In this document: positions 1-7,992 of the stretch, piece by piece
How positions within the stretch are numbered: the stretch's first letter is position 1
How the letters are laid out: each line of letters begins with the position of its first letter
Assembly (NCBI RefSeq): GCF_029227915.1
Contig: NC_079883.1
Span: forward strand, 7,996,001 to 8,060,000
DNA from: Hydractinia symbiolongicarpus
Lineage: Eukaryota > Cnidaria > Hydrozoa > Anthoathecata > Hydractiniidae
Reading direction: 5' to 3'
DNA: 64,000 nt
The notes under the pieces: model-generated
The model's database searches: none
The model's input: the letters and a program-made list of their open reading frames with translations, nothing else
What the model was told of the DNA's origin: nothing
Made by a program: the position numbers and the translations under genes

Positions 1-131
1 GAACCACCGCGTTCCTTTAGGGTAGCGATAGCAGCCTTGATCATGTCCACATATTTAGGGTGATCAGCTGTCTTCTTTGCAGCAGGTTTCTTCTTGGGTG
101 CGATTTTCTTTGGAGAAGCTGCTTCACTCAT
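1..131 (-). CDS. H1: Linker histone H1, 5' part (cut by the window start)
   Basis: Only the first 43 codons are inside the window: the basic N-terminal tail and the start of the winged-helix domain. The sequence matches the full-length copies. The start is the ATG at 131; the upstream in-frame extension has no ATG. Confidence 0.95.
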   Translation of the reverse strand, partial: MSEAASPKKIAPKKKPAAKKTADHPKYVDMIKAAIATLKERGG

Positions 132-710
132 TTTTAATGTTTTCTTACAACAATCCAACGATAAACGATGCTTGTTATCACAGTAGAAGTATACTAAACA
201 TTACCGTGTAAATGAGATATAATTTAAGACGGTGCGAAGTATGCGGACGTAAAAGTACCACTCCCGGGAATTGATTTGGCGCGAAAACAGAAATGTGTGT
301 TTCTGTACATCGTATAATGTCCGTTTTGGGAGCCGCGACTATGCGAAAGCATGTTAATTTTTATTTGTAGCACGACGCAATAGTCTGAAAGAGAAGCTGC
401 TGGAGTTTGAGGTCTTCAGCATTACATCTACTCTGTTAATTTGGGCTTCTTCCGCGCCCGTGTTAGGATTTTCATAAAGCGTTCTTTGGTTTGCGTTGCG
501 TATGTCGGCCTACATCATCGACACGGCCTGTTTCCGGCTATTAGGAGCAATTCATATATTGGGCACTGCGTTTCGACTTTTTTATTAGACCACAGTAAAA
601 AAATTCACTCACAGAAGTCCCTTTCTTTCATGGCTACAAACACGAAGAATTCTGTCGTAAGTAAAACGAATGCGCAAGCCAAAATAACGATGGGGCGAAG
701 TCATAAGCAT
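132..710. promoter_or_regulatory. H1 upstream spacer with E2F-like site and TATA-like box
   Basis: This is a 579-bp spacer between H1 (-) and tRNA-Arg (+). Read on the minus strand it has an AT-rich TATA-like stretch at 216..225, about 85 bp before the H1 ATG. Further upstream, TTTGGCGCGAAAA at 275..287 fits the E2F consensus very well. Both are expected of an S-phase linker-histone promoter; their function here is inferred. From about 300 to 690 I see no recognisable gene. Most type A/B substitutions fall in this part, which fits weak constraint. The spacer recurs in every unit. Confidence 0.6.
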
Positions 711-783
711 CGCCCTGTGGCCCAATGGATAAGGCATCTGACTACGAATCAGGGGATTCCAGGTTCGACTCCTGGCAGGGTCG
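711..783 (+). tRNA. tRNA-Arg-ACG: tRNA-Arg(ACG), type-A allele
   Basis: This 73-nt sequence folds as a full cloverleaf. The anticodon loop is CTACGAA with anticodon ACG at 744..746 (34-36), so it is arginine, and A34 would normally be edited to inosine. The T arm has a perfect 5-bp stem with loop TTCGACT. A box TGGCCCAATGG and B box GGTTCGACTCC are present, giving an internal Pol III promoter. There is no intron and CCA is not encoded. In this type-A copy position 1 is C, which faces C72, so the first acceptor pair is lost; position 2-71 is G-U. Type-B copies have G1 and restore the pair. There is no TTTT run until 985..989. Confidence 0.93.
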
Positions 784-1105
784 CACTGTCGCATTTCGGC
801 TGCATGGTCTACTGTGTAACGCGCGCGCACGTTCTGGCGTAATGCGTTGATAAACGGAATGTACGCAGTCATATTGGAAAGTAATATCACGCACTTAGTA
901 TCGTCGCCTTTGTTAGCATTCATGTAAGTTACCATCCACTCGCTACAGTCGCTCTCCATCCTACGGCTAAATCAACAGCCGTGATTTTTACTATGTCGCC
1001 GTCCATCCGTACGCGGTGACAGTTGTAAGCTTTACAGTAACGTGACATGCTCCACAAGCAGTTACGGTGTGTGGACGATGCCTATCATGGCAACGCTTGT
1101 TCTTT
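784..1105. promoter_or_regulatory. tRNA-U2 spacer: hairpin plus T-run, and U2 proximal element
   Basis: A perfect 6-bp hairpin (963..968 with 977..982) is followed by TTTTT at 985..989. This is the first T-run downstream of the tRNA and a possible distal Pol III terminator. CCACAAGCAGTTAC at 1052..1065, 54 bp before the U2 start, matches an element placed the same way before U1 and is the likely snRNA proximal element. The rest of the spacer has no recognisable gene. Confidence 0.55.
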
Positions 1106-1290
1106 ATCGCTTCTCGGCCTAATGGCTAAGATCAAGTGTAGTATCTGTTCTTATCAGTTTAATATCTGGTAGGCCATTCTCTGAATGGTCAGTATATTAA
1201 TCTGATTTTTGGCCTTGGGTCATGGAGGTGGATTCATTCACGCCGTGACCACGGGTTGCCTTGGTGTTGCACTATTACCGATGGCGGCCC
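1106..1290 (+). ncRNA. U2: U2 spliceosomal snRNA
   Basis: U2 pairs with the intron branch point in the spliceosome. The 5' end ATCGCTTCTCGGCC, the branch-recognition segment GTGTAGTATCTG and the stem IIa segment TCAGTTTAATATCTG are nearly as in other animals. A stem IIb hairpin (GGCCATT/AATGGTC) follows, then the Sm-binding site GATTTTTGG and 3' stem-loops III and IV ending in GGCGGCCC. The length of about 185 nt is close to the usual 187-188 nt; the 3' end is approximate by a few bases. A shared proximal element lies at -54. It is transcribed in the same direction as the tRNA and U1. Confidence 0.93.
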
Positions 1291-1482
1291 ACATAAGCAA
1301 TAAAAGAATAATAGCAGTCCTCTTTCCGACGGCACTCTGCATAGTCTACGGCGGGAACAAAACGCGTACACTGGGGGAGAATACAGCCTATGCCCCGCGA
1401 CACGGCAGTTTATAACACACTCAAGCCACAAGCATTAACAAACTTTGAAGGGTACCCTCATGCTACGGTGCAGTTCCAACTC
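1291..1482. promoter_or_regulatory. U2-U1 spacer with U1 proximal element
   Basis: CCACAAGCATTAAC at 1426..1439 begins 57 bp before the U1 start and matches the U2 element except for two bases. Just after U2, an A-rich stretch (about 1295..1312) resembles the A-rich stretch after U1 and may be a 3' box for snRNA end formation. That assignment is weak. Confidence 0.5.
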
Positions 1483-1647
1483 ATACTTACCTGACGGGGA
1501 AGTAAAGACTGATCAATGAGGGTTTTCTTCCAGAGTGAGGCTCTTGCATTGCACTACGCTTGGGCTGACCTCTGCGATTACTGCAAACGTCAGTAACTCG
1601 ACCGTACAATTTCTGGTAGTGGGGGCCTGCGTCCGCGCTCGCCCCCT
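1483..1647 (+). ncRNA. U1: U1 spliceosomal snRNA
   Basis: U1 recognises 5' splice sites. The 5' end ATACTTACCTG is the invariant splice-site-pairing sequence. Stem-loop II has the U1A-binding loop ATTGCACTAC. Stem-loop III is a perfect hairpin (TTACTG/CAGTAA). The Sm site is AATTTCTGG and is followed by a GC-rich stem-loop IV (GGGGGC/GCCCCC). Length 165 nt against a usual 164. The stem-loop I loop reads GATCAATGAG, which differs from the common U1-70K target GATCACGAAG. The 3' end is set at the base of stem IV. Confidence 0.94.
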
Positions 1648-1996
1648 CCTTAAGTCAAAATGAATGAGCTTAGAAAAGTTGCGCGGCCAAATGTCGGTGG
1701 TGACTTAAACGCTAAGGTAAAACCTCGCTTGGCTGTTACGAAACGTGATTGCGATATAAGTCCTCGGAAGGCGGCGGAATTTTATTTTATTTGCCATTCC
1801 GTCAGGGTTATTGGATGATCGGCAATAGATCGAGTTTGTATGCATTTGAAAGCTCTTTTTTCTCGTACTATCACCTGAAAATGTCGTAGGAAAATGTCAT
1901 AGGAAACACTTTCAACAACCGCCACGTTCCTTAATTGTTATAACAAGAAATATATCACAGCACCATTGAAATGAAAAGGCAACAAATGAAAATGAA
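1648..1996. other. U1-5S spacer
   Basis: About 350 bp with no recognisable gene on either strand. A TTTT run on the minus strand at 1995..1998 is the expected terminator of the 5S gene. Type-A units carry 22 bp shortly before the 5S 3' end that type-B units lack. Confidence 0.7.
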
Positions 1997-2116
1997 AAGC
2001 CTACGACACCGGGAGTTCCCAGGCGGTCCCCCATCCAAGTACTATCCCGGCCCGACGATGCTTAACTTCCGTGATCAGACGAGAACGGGTGTGTTCATCG
2101 TGGTATGGCCGTAGAC
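1997..2116 (-). rRNA. 5S rRNA: 5S ribosomal RNA
   Basis: A 120-nt 5S rRNA on the minus strand, from GTCTACGGCCATACCACG to CGTAGGCTT, with its ends complementary (helix I). The internal control region is present: A box (AAGTTAAGCATCG) and C box (AGTACTTGGATGGGGGACC). These are bound by TFIIIA for Pol III transcription. TTTT follows at the 3' end. It is the only one of the four RNA genes on the minus strand. It looks fully intact and is the same in all copies seen. Confidence 0.96.
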
Positions 2117-2275
2117 ATTAGTAGGGGCAAATACGTGCAATTTATTTTGACGTTGTGATCAAATTTTTTTATTTAATTTCTTTGAGTTACTTAGGACAAG
2201 GCGTATGCATGGATTATCTATTAGACTTTAAGGTTATAGTTTTGTGAAAAAAACAATGTTTTTTTAAAGATGTGT
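2117..2275. other. Spacer between 5S and H2A 3' end
   Basis: AT-rich. It holds the 5S upstream region and the H2A downstream element: positions 2255..2275, read on the minus strand, give the A-rich motif also found after the other histone stem-loops. Confidence 0.6.
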
Positions 2276-2291
2276 GGCTATAAAAATAGCC
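2276..2291 (-). promoter_or_regulatory. Histone mRNA 3' stem-loop (H2A)
   Basis: GGCTATTTTTATAGCC: a 6-bp stem with a 4-nt T loop, the replication-dependent histone 3' processing signal bound by SLBP. It ends non-polyadenylated mRNA. Its presence after every histone gene shows these are the S-phase type. Copies at the other H2A genes are given with each gene; the last one is at 63965..63980. Confidence 0.93.
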
Positions 2292-2325
2292 GTTGTTTTC
2301 TGAGTGTAGCGGTTTACTTCTTCTG

Positions 2326-2694
2326 TCATTTGTCGTTCTTCTTTGGGAGTAAGACAGCTTGAATGTTTGGCAAAACACCACCAGCTGCAATGGTTACACC
2401 GCTCAAAAGTTTGTTTAATTCTTCATCATTACGAACAGCCAATTGTAAATGTCTTGGAATAATCCTAGCTTTTTTGTTGTCTCTTGCTGCGTTACCAGCC
2501 AACTCCAATATCTCAGCAGATAAATATTCCAAGACGGCTGCTAAGTAAACTGGTGCTCCAGATCCAATTCGGTTAGCATAGTGCCCTCTACGAAGGAATC
2601 TATGCACTCTACCGACTGGAAATTGAAGTCCAGCTCTTGAGGATCTTGTCTTGGCTTTAGCCTTAGCTTTTCCACCTTTTCCACGTCCAGACAT
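2326..2694 (-). CDS. H2A: Histone H2A, C-terminally truncated copy
   Basis: Core histone that pairs with H2B in the nucleosome. The predicted protein has 122 aa against 126 in all other copies. A at 2328 (C elsewhere) changes codon 123 from GGA to TGA and removes the last four residues GQKK. The histone fold is complete. Acidic-patch residues are kept (E56, E61, E64, D90, E91, E92, counting Met), as is the Lys118-Lys119 pair near the ubiquitylation site. There is no SQ motif, so it is not H2A.X. It is divergent from H2B and shares a 284-bp promoter. The change may be tolerated, since it affects only the tail tip. Confidence 0.95.
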   Translation of the reverse strand: MSGRGKGGKAKAKAKTRSSRAGLQFPVGRVHRFLRRGHYANRIGSGAPVYLAAVLEYLSAEILELAGNAARDNKKARIIPRHLQLAVRNDEELNKLLSGVTIAAGGVLPNIQAVLLPKKNDK

Positions 2695-2978
2695 AACTGC
2701 GATTTGATTTGTAAGTTAATACAAAAACGTACGAATATTTAACGTAAGTGTTAACGAAATAAACTTTACTCGTTTTTTCATCATAAAAATAGGATCGAAA
2801 TCATGTTTTTTTAACCAATCATAATTAAGTATTAAACAAAAGATTTTTTTTTTAACCAATTAAATTGCGTATCGGCGTTTTCGGATCGAATTCGATCCGA
2901 TTTTTTTACTTATAAACAAAAAGTTTTGACTTGCAGTTTAATGCTTATTTACAAGTTAAGTAGCAAAAATTTTTAACC
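2695..2978. promoter_or_regulatory. Divergent H2A-H2B promoter
   Basis: There are two CCAAT boxes (2815..2819 and 2856..2860). A 20-bp perfect palindrome TCGGATCGAATTCGATCCGA lies at 2881..2900, with a further half-site GGATCGAA at 2792..2799. A TATA box (CTTATAAAC) starts about 70 bp before the H2B ATG. The H2A side has only weak AT-rich TATA candidates. A run of 10 T (9 in unit 2) follows the first CCAAT box. The shared CCAAT boxes and palindrome suggest joint control of both genes. Confidence 0.7.
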
Positions 2979-3383
2979 ATGTCTGACGCAGCAGCTAAAG
3001 GAGGAAAACAGGCACCTAAAGTAGCCAAGAAAGGTGAAAAAAGAGCCGGCAAAAAAGGAGGAAAGATTGGTGGAACTGGTGAAAAGAAACGCAAGAGAAA
3101 GAGAAAGGAAAGTTATGCTATTTACATCTACAATGTTTTGAAACAAGTTCACCCAGATGTCGGAGTTTCAAGCAAAGCTATGAGCATCATGAACTCATTT
3201 GTCAACGACATCTTTGAGCGCATTGCTTCCGAAGCTTCGCGTTTGGCTCTTCAAAACAAAAAGTCGACCATCTCTTCTCGTGAAATTCAAACCGCAGTAC
3301 GTCTTCTCTTGCCTGGAGAACTTGCAAAACACGCAGTCAGTGAAGGAACAAAAGCCGTCACAAAATACACAAGCAGCAAGTAA
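2979..3383 (+). CDS. H2B: Histone H2B
   Basis: Core histone and partner of H2A. The protein has 134 aa, longer than the common 122-126, because of an extended basic tail (about residues 1-45, rich in Lys and Gly, ending in the [10 protein letters not shown] stretch). The histone fold starts at [17 protein letters not shown] and runs to the conserved C-terminal helix AVTKYTSSK; Lys129 corresponds to the monoubiquitylation site (K120 in human H2B). No intron. The start is the only ATG before the conserved tail and follows the TATA box by about 70 bp. The 3' stem-loop is at 3407..3422. H2B is identical in all ten copies seen. Confidence 0.98.
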   Translation: MSDAAAKGGKQAPKVAKKGEKRAGKKGGKIGGTGEKKRKRKRKESYAIYIYNVLKQVHPDVGVSSKAMSIMNSFVNDIFERIASEASRLALQNKKSTISSREIQTAVRLLLPGELAKHAVSEGTKAVTKYTSSK

Positions 3384-3406
3384 ACCAACGTCTACCAAAC
3401 ACAAAC

Positions 3407-3422
3407 GGTCTTTTTTAAGACC
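3407..3422 (+). promoter_or_regulatory. Histone mRNA 3' stem-loop (H2B, variant stem)
   Basis: GGTCTTTTTTAAGACC keeps the 6-bp stem and T4 loop but differs from the GGCTAT stem of the other four genes by changes on both arms that keep pairing. This supports selection on RNA structure. Confidence 0.92.
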
Positions 3423-3805
3423 ACACATCTTTAAAAAAACATTTACTTGGCGTCACTACAAGTTAACCGAAGTTAATAAAACTTCTAAATAATGTGCTTA
3501 AGAACACTAGCCTACATTTAAAATACTTCCCCATGTGTGTGTGTGGATTAGCTTCACTTTTCATACGTATTATTAGCTGTACTTGCAGAAAAGACAAGTA
3601 CATTGATCCATGTTATTGCTTACATTTAACTTAACCCAGCTTTTCACGGAAACACTCCCAGGCAAATTAACCCTACAAAGTATTTCTAAATTTTTTTTGT
3701 GTCATATATGACATAGTATCGTATAGCAATAAATGTAACTGTGACAAGACTTTACACATTGTGTAATTTGGAAGCGTGCACAAAGTAATGTTTTAAAAGA
3801 TTTGT

Positions 3806-3821
3806 GGCTATAAAAATAGCC
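3806..3821 (-). promoter_or_regulatory. Histone mRNA 3' stem-loop (H4)
   Basis: Same 16-nt stem-loop as H2A, H3 and H1, about 25 nt after the H4 stop codon. Confidence 0.93.
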
Positions 3822-3845
3822 GTTTTTGTTGAGCAATGACAACGC

Positions 3846-5094
<1,249 letters not shown>

Positions 5095-5115
5095 GCATCT
5101 TACCAAACAAAAAAC

Positions 5116-5131
5116 GGCTATTTTTATAGCC
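5116..5131 (+). promoter_or_regulatory. Histone mRNA 3' stem-loop (H3)
   Basis: GGCTATTTTTATAGCC, 21 nt after the H3 stop codon, followed by ACACATCC and an A-run like the other genes. Confidence 0.93.
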
Positions 5132-5193
5132 ACACATCCATAAAAAATATTACGGCTAGCTTTTTATATCAAACTTTGTTCTGCTTTCTGTTT

Positions 5194-5230
5194 AAATTTT
5201 ATGCTACATAAAAATTTTATGCTACATAAA
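5194..5230. repeat. Two-copy 18-bp tandem repeat
   Basis: AAATTTTATGCTACATAA occurs twice back to back in the H3-H1 spacer, and again in every other unit. Confidence 0.85.
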
Positions 5231-5249
5231 GTTTGACAATGTTAAAAAT

Positions 5250-5345
5250 ATGAAGGGCAAGAAAAGTAAAAGCAAGAAAATAAGAAATTTAAAAACGAAA
5301 ATACTTAAACTTAGGGAATCTAATCTTAAAATTACTCTTTTTTAA
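5250..5345 (+). CDS. Short Lys-rich open frame, 31 aa, doubtful
   Basis: ATG-started frame MKGKKSKSKKIRNLKTKILK followed by eleven more residues. It is basic with a possible short helical part. It lies after the H3 stem-loop, so it is outside the H3 mRNA and has no visible promoter. Type-B units change one Ile codon (ATT) to Phe (TTT). Array homogenisation explains why it is kept in every unit, so conservation here is not evidence of coding. I do not recognise it. Confidence 0.12.
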   Translation: MKGKKSKSKKIRNLKTKILKLRESNLKITLF

Positions 5346-5407
5346 CTGTTTAAGTGACTTAAACAAGTTTAACTTTGTACCAAGATAATGTTTTTTTGTA
5401 AATGTGT

Positions 5408-5423
5408 GGCTATAAAAATAGCC
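5408..5423 (-). promoter_or_regulatory. Histone mRNA 3' stem-loop (H1)
   Basis: Same GGCTAT/ATAGCC stem as the core histone genes. It shows that H1 mRNA is processed in the same way. Confidence 0.93.
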
Positions 5424-5455
5424 GTTTGTTAATGTAATAGCCAGATACACACAAA

Positions 5456-6007
5456 TTATTTTTTTGCGGTCTTCTTTGCTGCCTTTTTGGGAGTCTTTTT
5501 GACCTTCTTTGCTGCAGGTTTTTTAGCAACAGGCTTCTTTGTGGGTTTCTTAGCTGCTGGTTTCTTAGCCGAGGCTTTCTTTGTGGCAGGCTTCTTTGCT
5601 GCTTTCTTTGGCGTGCTCTTCTTTGCTGGCTTCTTTTTTGGTGTACTTTTCTTTGCAGTAGGCTTCTTTGCCGTTGGCTTTTTTGCTGCGGCCTTTTTCT
5701 TAGGTTTTTCTTTTTTTACCTGACCTAGCTTGAATGATCCAGAAGCACCAGTGCCTTTAGTTTGAATCAAATCGCCTGATGTTACTCCTCGTTTAAGAGC
5801 CATTTTCAGATGATGATCTGAGTTTTCAGCAACTTTGTAATTTGTATGAATATATTTTGTAATAGCTTGGCGAGATGAACCACCGCGTTCCTTTAGGGTA
5901 GCGATAGCAGCCTTGATCATGTCCACATATTTAGGGTGATCAGCTGTCTTCTTTGCAGCAGGTTTCTTCTTGGGTGCGATTTTCTTTGGAGAAGCTGCTT
6001 CACTCAT
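5456..6007 (-). CDS. H1: Linker histone H1 (Thr55 variant)
   Basis: Binds linker DNA at the nucleosome dyad. The protein has 183 aa: a basic N-terminal tail (1-22), a winged-helix globular domain (about 23-96, [20 protein letters not shown] to GASGSFKLG) and a Lys/Ala/Pro-rich C-terminal tail (about 97-183) with STPKK and KTPKK motifs that fit CDK phosphorylation sites. Start: the frame is open upstream to a TTG, but the first ATG is MSEAAS at 6007, preceded by AAAA. This copy has Thr at residue 55 (T at 5845) where all others have Ala. Convergent with H3; stem-loop at 5408..5423. Confidence 0.97.
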   Translation of the reverse strand: MSEAASPKKIAPKKKPAAKKTADHPKYVDMIKAAIATLKERGGSSRQAITKYIHTNYKVAENSDHHLKMALKRGVTSGDLIQTKGTGASGSFKLGQVKKEKPKKKAAAKKPTAKKPTAKKSTPKKKPAKKSTPKKAAKKPATKKASAKKPAAKKPTKKPVAKKPAAKKVKKTPKKAAKKTAKK

Positions 6008-6586
6008 TTTTAATGTTTTCTTACAACAATCCAACGATAAACGATGCTTGTTATCACAGTAGAAGTATACTAAACATTACCGTGTAAATGAGATATAATT
6101 TAAGACGGTGCGAAGTATGCGGACGTAAAAGTACCACTCCCGGGAATTGATTTGGCGCGAAAACAGAAATGTGTGTTTCTGTACATCGTATAATGTCCGT
6201 TTTGGGAGCCGCGACTATGCGAAAGCATGTTAATTTTTATTTGTAGCACGACGCAATAGTCTGAAAGAGAAGCTGCTGGAGTTTGAGGTCTTCAGCATTA
6301 CATCTACTCTGTTAATTTGGGCTTCTTCCGCGCCCGTGTTAGGATTTTCATAAAGCGTTCTTTGGTTTGCGTTGCGTATGTCGGCCTACATCATCGACAC
6401 GGCCTGTTTCCGGCTATTAGGAGCAATTCATATATTGGGCACTGCGTTTCGACTTTTTTATTAGACCACAGTAAAAAAATTCACTCACAGAAGTCCCTTT
6501 CTTTCATGGCTACAAACACGAAGAATTCTGTCGTAAGTAAAACGAATGCGCAAGCCAAAATAACGATGGGGCGAAGTCATAAGCAT

Positions 6587-6659
6587 CGCCCTGTGGCCCA
6601 ATGGATAAGGCATCTGACTACGAATCAGGGGATTCCAGGTTCGACTCCTGGCAGGGTCG
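6587..6659 (+). tRNA. tRNA-Arg-ACG: tRNA-Arg(ACG), type-A allele
   Basis: Same as 711..783, including C at position 1. Confidence 0.93.
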
Positions 6660-6981
6660 CACTGTCGCATTTCGGCTGCATGGTCTACTGTGTAACGCGC
6701 GCGCACGTTCTGGCGTAATGCGTTGATAAACGGAATGTACGCAGTCATATTGGAAAGTAATATCACGCACTTAGTATCGTCGCCTTTGTTAGCATTCATG
6801 TAAGTTACCATCCACTCGCTACAGTCGCTCTCCATCCTACGGCTAAATCAACAGCCGTGATTTTTACTATGTCGCCGTCCATCCGTACGCGGTGACAGTT
6901 GTAAGCTTTACAGTAACGTGACATGCTCCACAAGCAGTTACGGTGTGTGGACGATGCCTATCATGGCAACGCTTGTTCTTT

Positions 6982-7166
6982 ATCGCTTCTCGGCCTAATG
7001 GCTAAGATCAAGTGTAGTATCTGTTCTTATCAGTTTAATATCTGGTAGGCCATTCTCTGAATGGTCAGTATATTAATCTGATTTTTGGCCTTGGGTCATG
7101 GAGGTGGATTCATTCACGCCGTGACCACGGGTTGCCTTGGTGTTGCACTATTACCGATGGCGGCCC
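6982..7166 (+). ncRNA. U2: U2 spliceosomal snRNA
   Basis: Copy of 1106..1290 with the same proximal element 54 bp upstream. Confidence 0.93.
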
Positions 7167-7358
7167 ACATAAGCAATAAAAGAATAATAGCAGTCCTCTT
7201 TCCGACGGCACTCTGCATAGTCTACGGCGGGAACAAAACGCGTACACTGGGGGAGAATACAGCCTATGCCCCGCGACACGGCAGTTTATAACACACTCAA
7301 GCCACAAGCATTAACAAACTTTGAAGGGTACCCTCATGCTACGGTGCAGTTCCAACTC

Positions 7359-7523
7359 ATACTTACCTGACGGGGAAGTAAAGACTGATCAATGAGGGTT
7401 TTCTTCCAGAGTGAGGCTCTTGCATTGCACTACGCTTGGGCTGACCTCTGCGATTACTGCAAACGTCAGTAACTCGACCGTACAATTTCTGGTAGTGGGG
7501 GCCTGCGTCCGCGCTCGCCCCCT
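7359..7523 (+). ncRNA. U1: U1 spliceosomal snRNA
   Basis: Copy of 1483..1647 with the same proximal element 57 bp upstream. Confidence 0.94.
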
Positions 7524-7872
7524 CCTTAAGTCAAAATGAATGAGCTTAGAAAAGTTGCGCGGCCAAATGTCGGTGGTGACTTAAACGCTAAGGTAAAACC
7601 TCGCTTGGCTGTTACGAAACGTGATTGCGATATAAGTCCTCGGAAGGCGGCGGAATTTTATTTTATTTGCCATTCCGTCAGGGTTATTGGATGATCGGCA
7701 ATAGATCGAGTTTGTATGCATTTGAAAGCTCTTTTTTCTCGTACTATCACCTGAAAATGTCGTAGGAAAATGTCATAGGAAACACTTTCAACAACCGCCA
7801 CGTTCCTTAATTGTTATAACAAGAAATATATCACAGCACCATTGAAATGAAAAGGCAACAAATGAAAATGAA

Positions 7873-7992
7873 AAGCCTACGACACCGGGAGTTCCCAGGC
7901 GGTCCCCCATCCAAGTACTATCCCGGCCCGACGATGCTTAACTTCCGTGATCAGACGAGAACGGGTGTGTTCATCGTGGTATGGCCGTAGAC
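7873..7992 (-). rRNA. 5S rRNA: 5S ribosomal RNA
   Basis: Copy of 1997..2116. Confidence 0.96.

Larger units (their letters stand above)
3384..3845. other. Convergent H2B-H4 spacer
   Basis: Holds the two facing 3' stem-loops (3407..3422 and 3806..3821) with their A-rich downstream elements, a short TG run near 3535..3544 that is one dinucleotide shorter in type-B units, and a 14-bp palindrome TGTCATATATGACA at 3700..3713. No further gene seen. Confidence 0.75.
5095..5455. other. Convergent H3-H1 spacer
   Basis: Two facing stem-loops (5116..5131 and 5408..5423). Between them are two tandem copies of an 18-bp AT-rich word (5194..5230, core TTTTATGCTACATAAA) and a short Lys-rich open frame at 5250..5345. 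No established gene is recognised. Confidence 0.7.

Noticed and set aside
441-842. 133-codon open frame on + and a 116-codon frame on - across the tRNA region (repeated in each unit)
   Set aside because: They run through the tRNA gene, the + frame starts at TTG, they have no recognisable domain, and tandem copying explains their recurrence.
1209-1431. Short open frames overlapping U2 and the U2-U1 spacer
   Set aside because: They lie inside or beside a clear U2 snRNA and have no coding features.
132-2275. Search for U4, U5, U6, U7 or a spliced-leader RNA in the RNA half of the unit
   Set aside because: No U5 loop, U6 core, U4 5' stem or U7-type Sm site was seen on either strand, and no third copy of the U1/U2 proximal element.
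2314-2694. H2A as an H2A.X or H2A.Z variant
   Set aside because: There is no C-terminal SQ motif, and the tail and acidic patch are of the canonical type with a histone stem-loop.
6008-6034. Nine-residue N-terminal extension of H1 (MDCCKKTLK if TTG is read as a start)
   Set aside because: The extension has no ATG; the first ATG gives the normal H1 N-terminus with an A-rich context.
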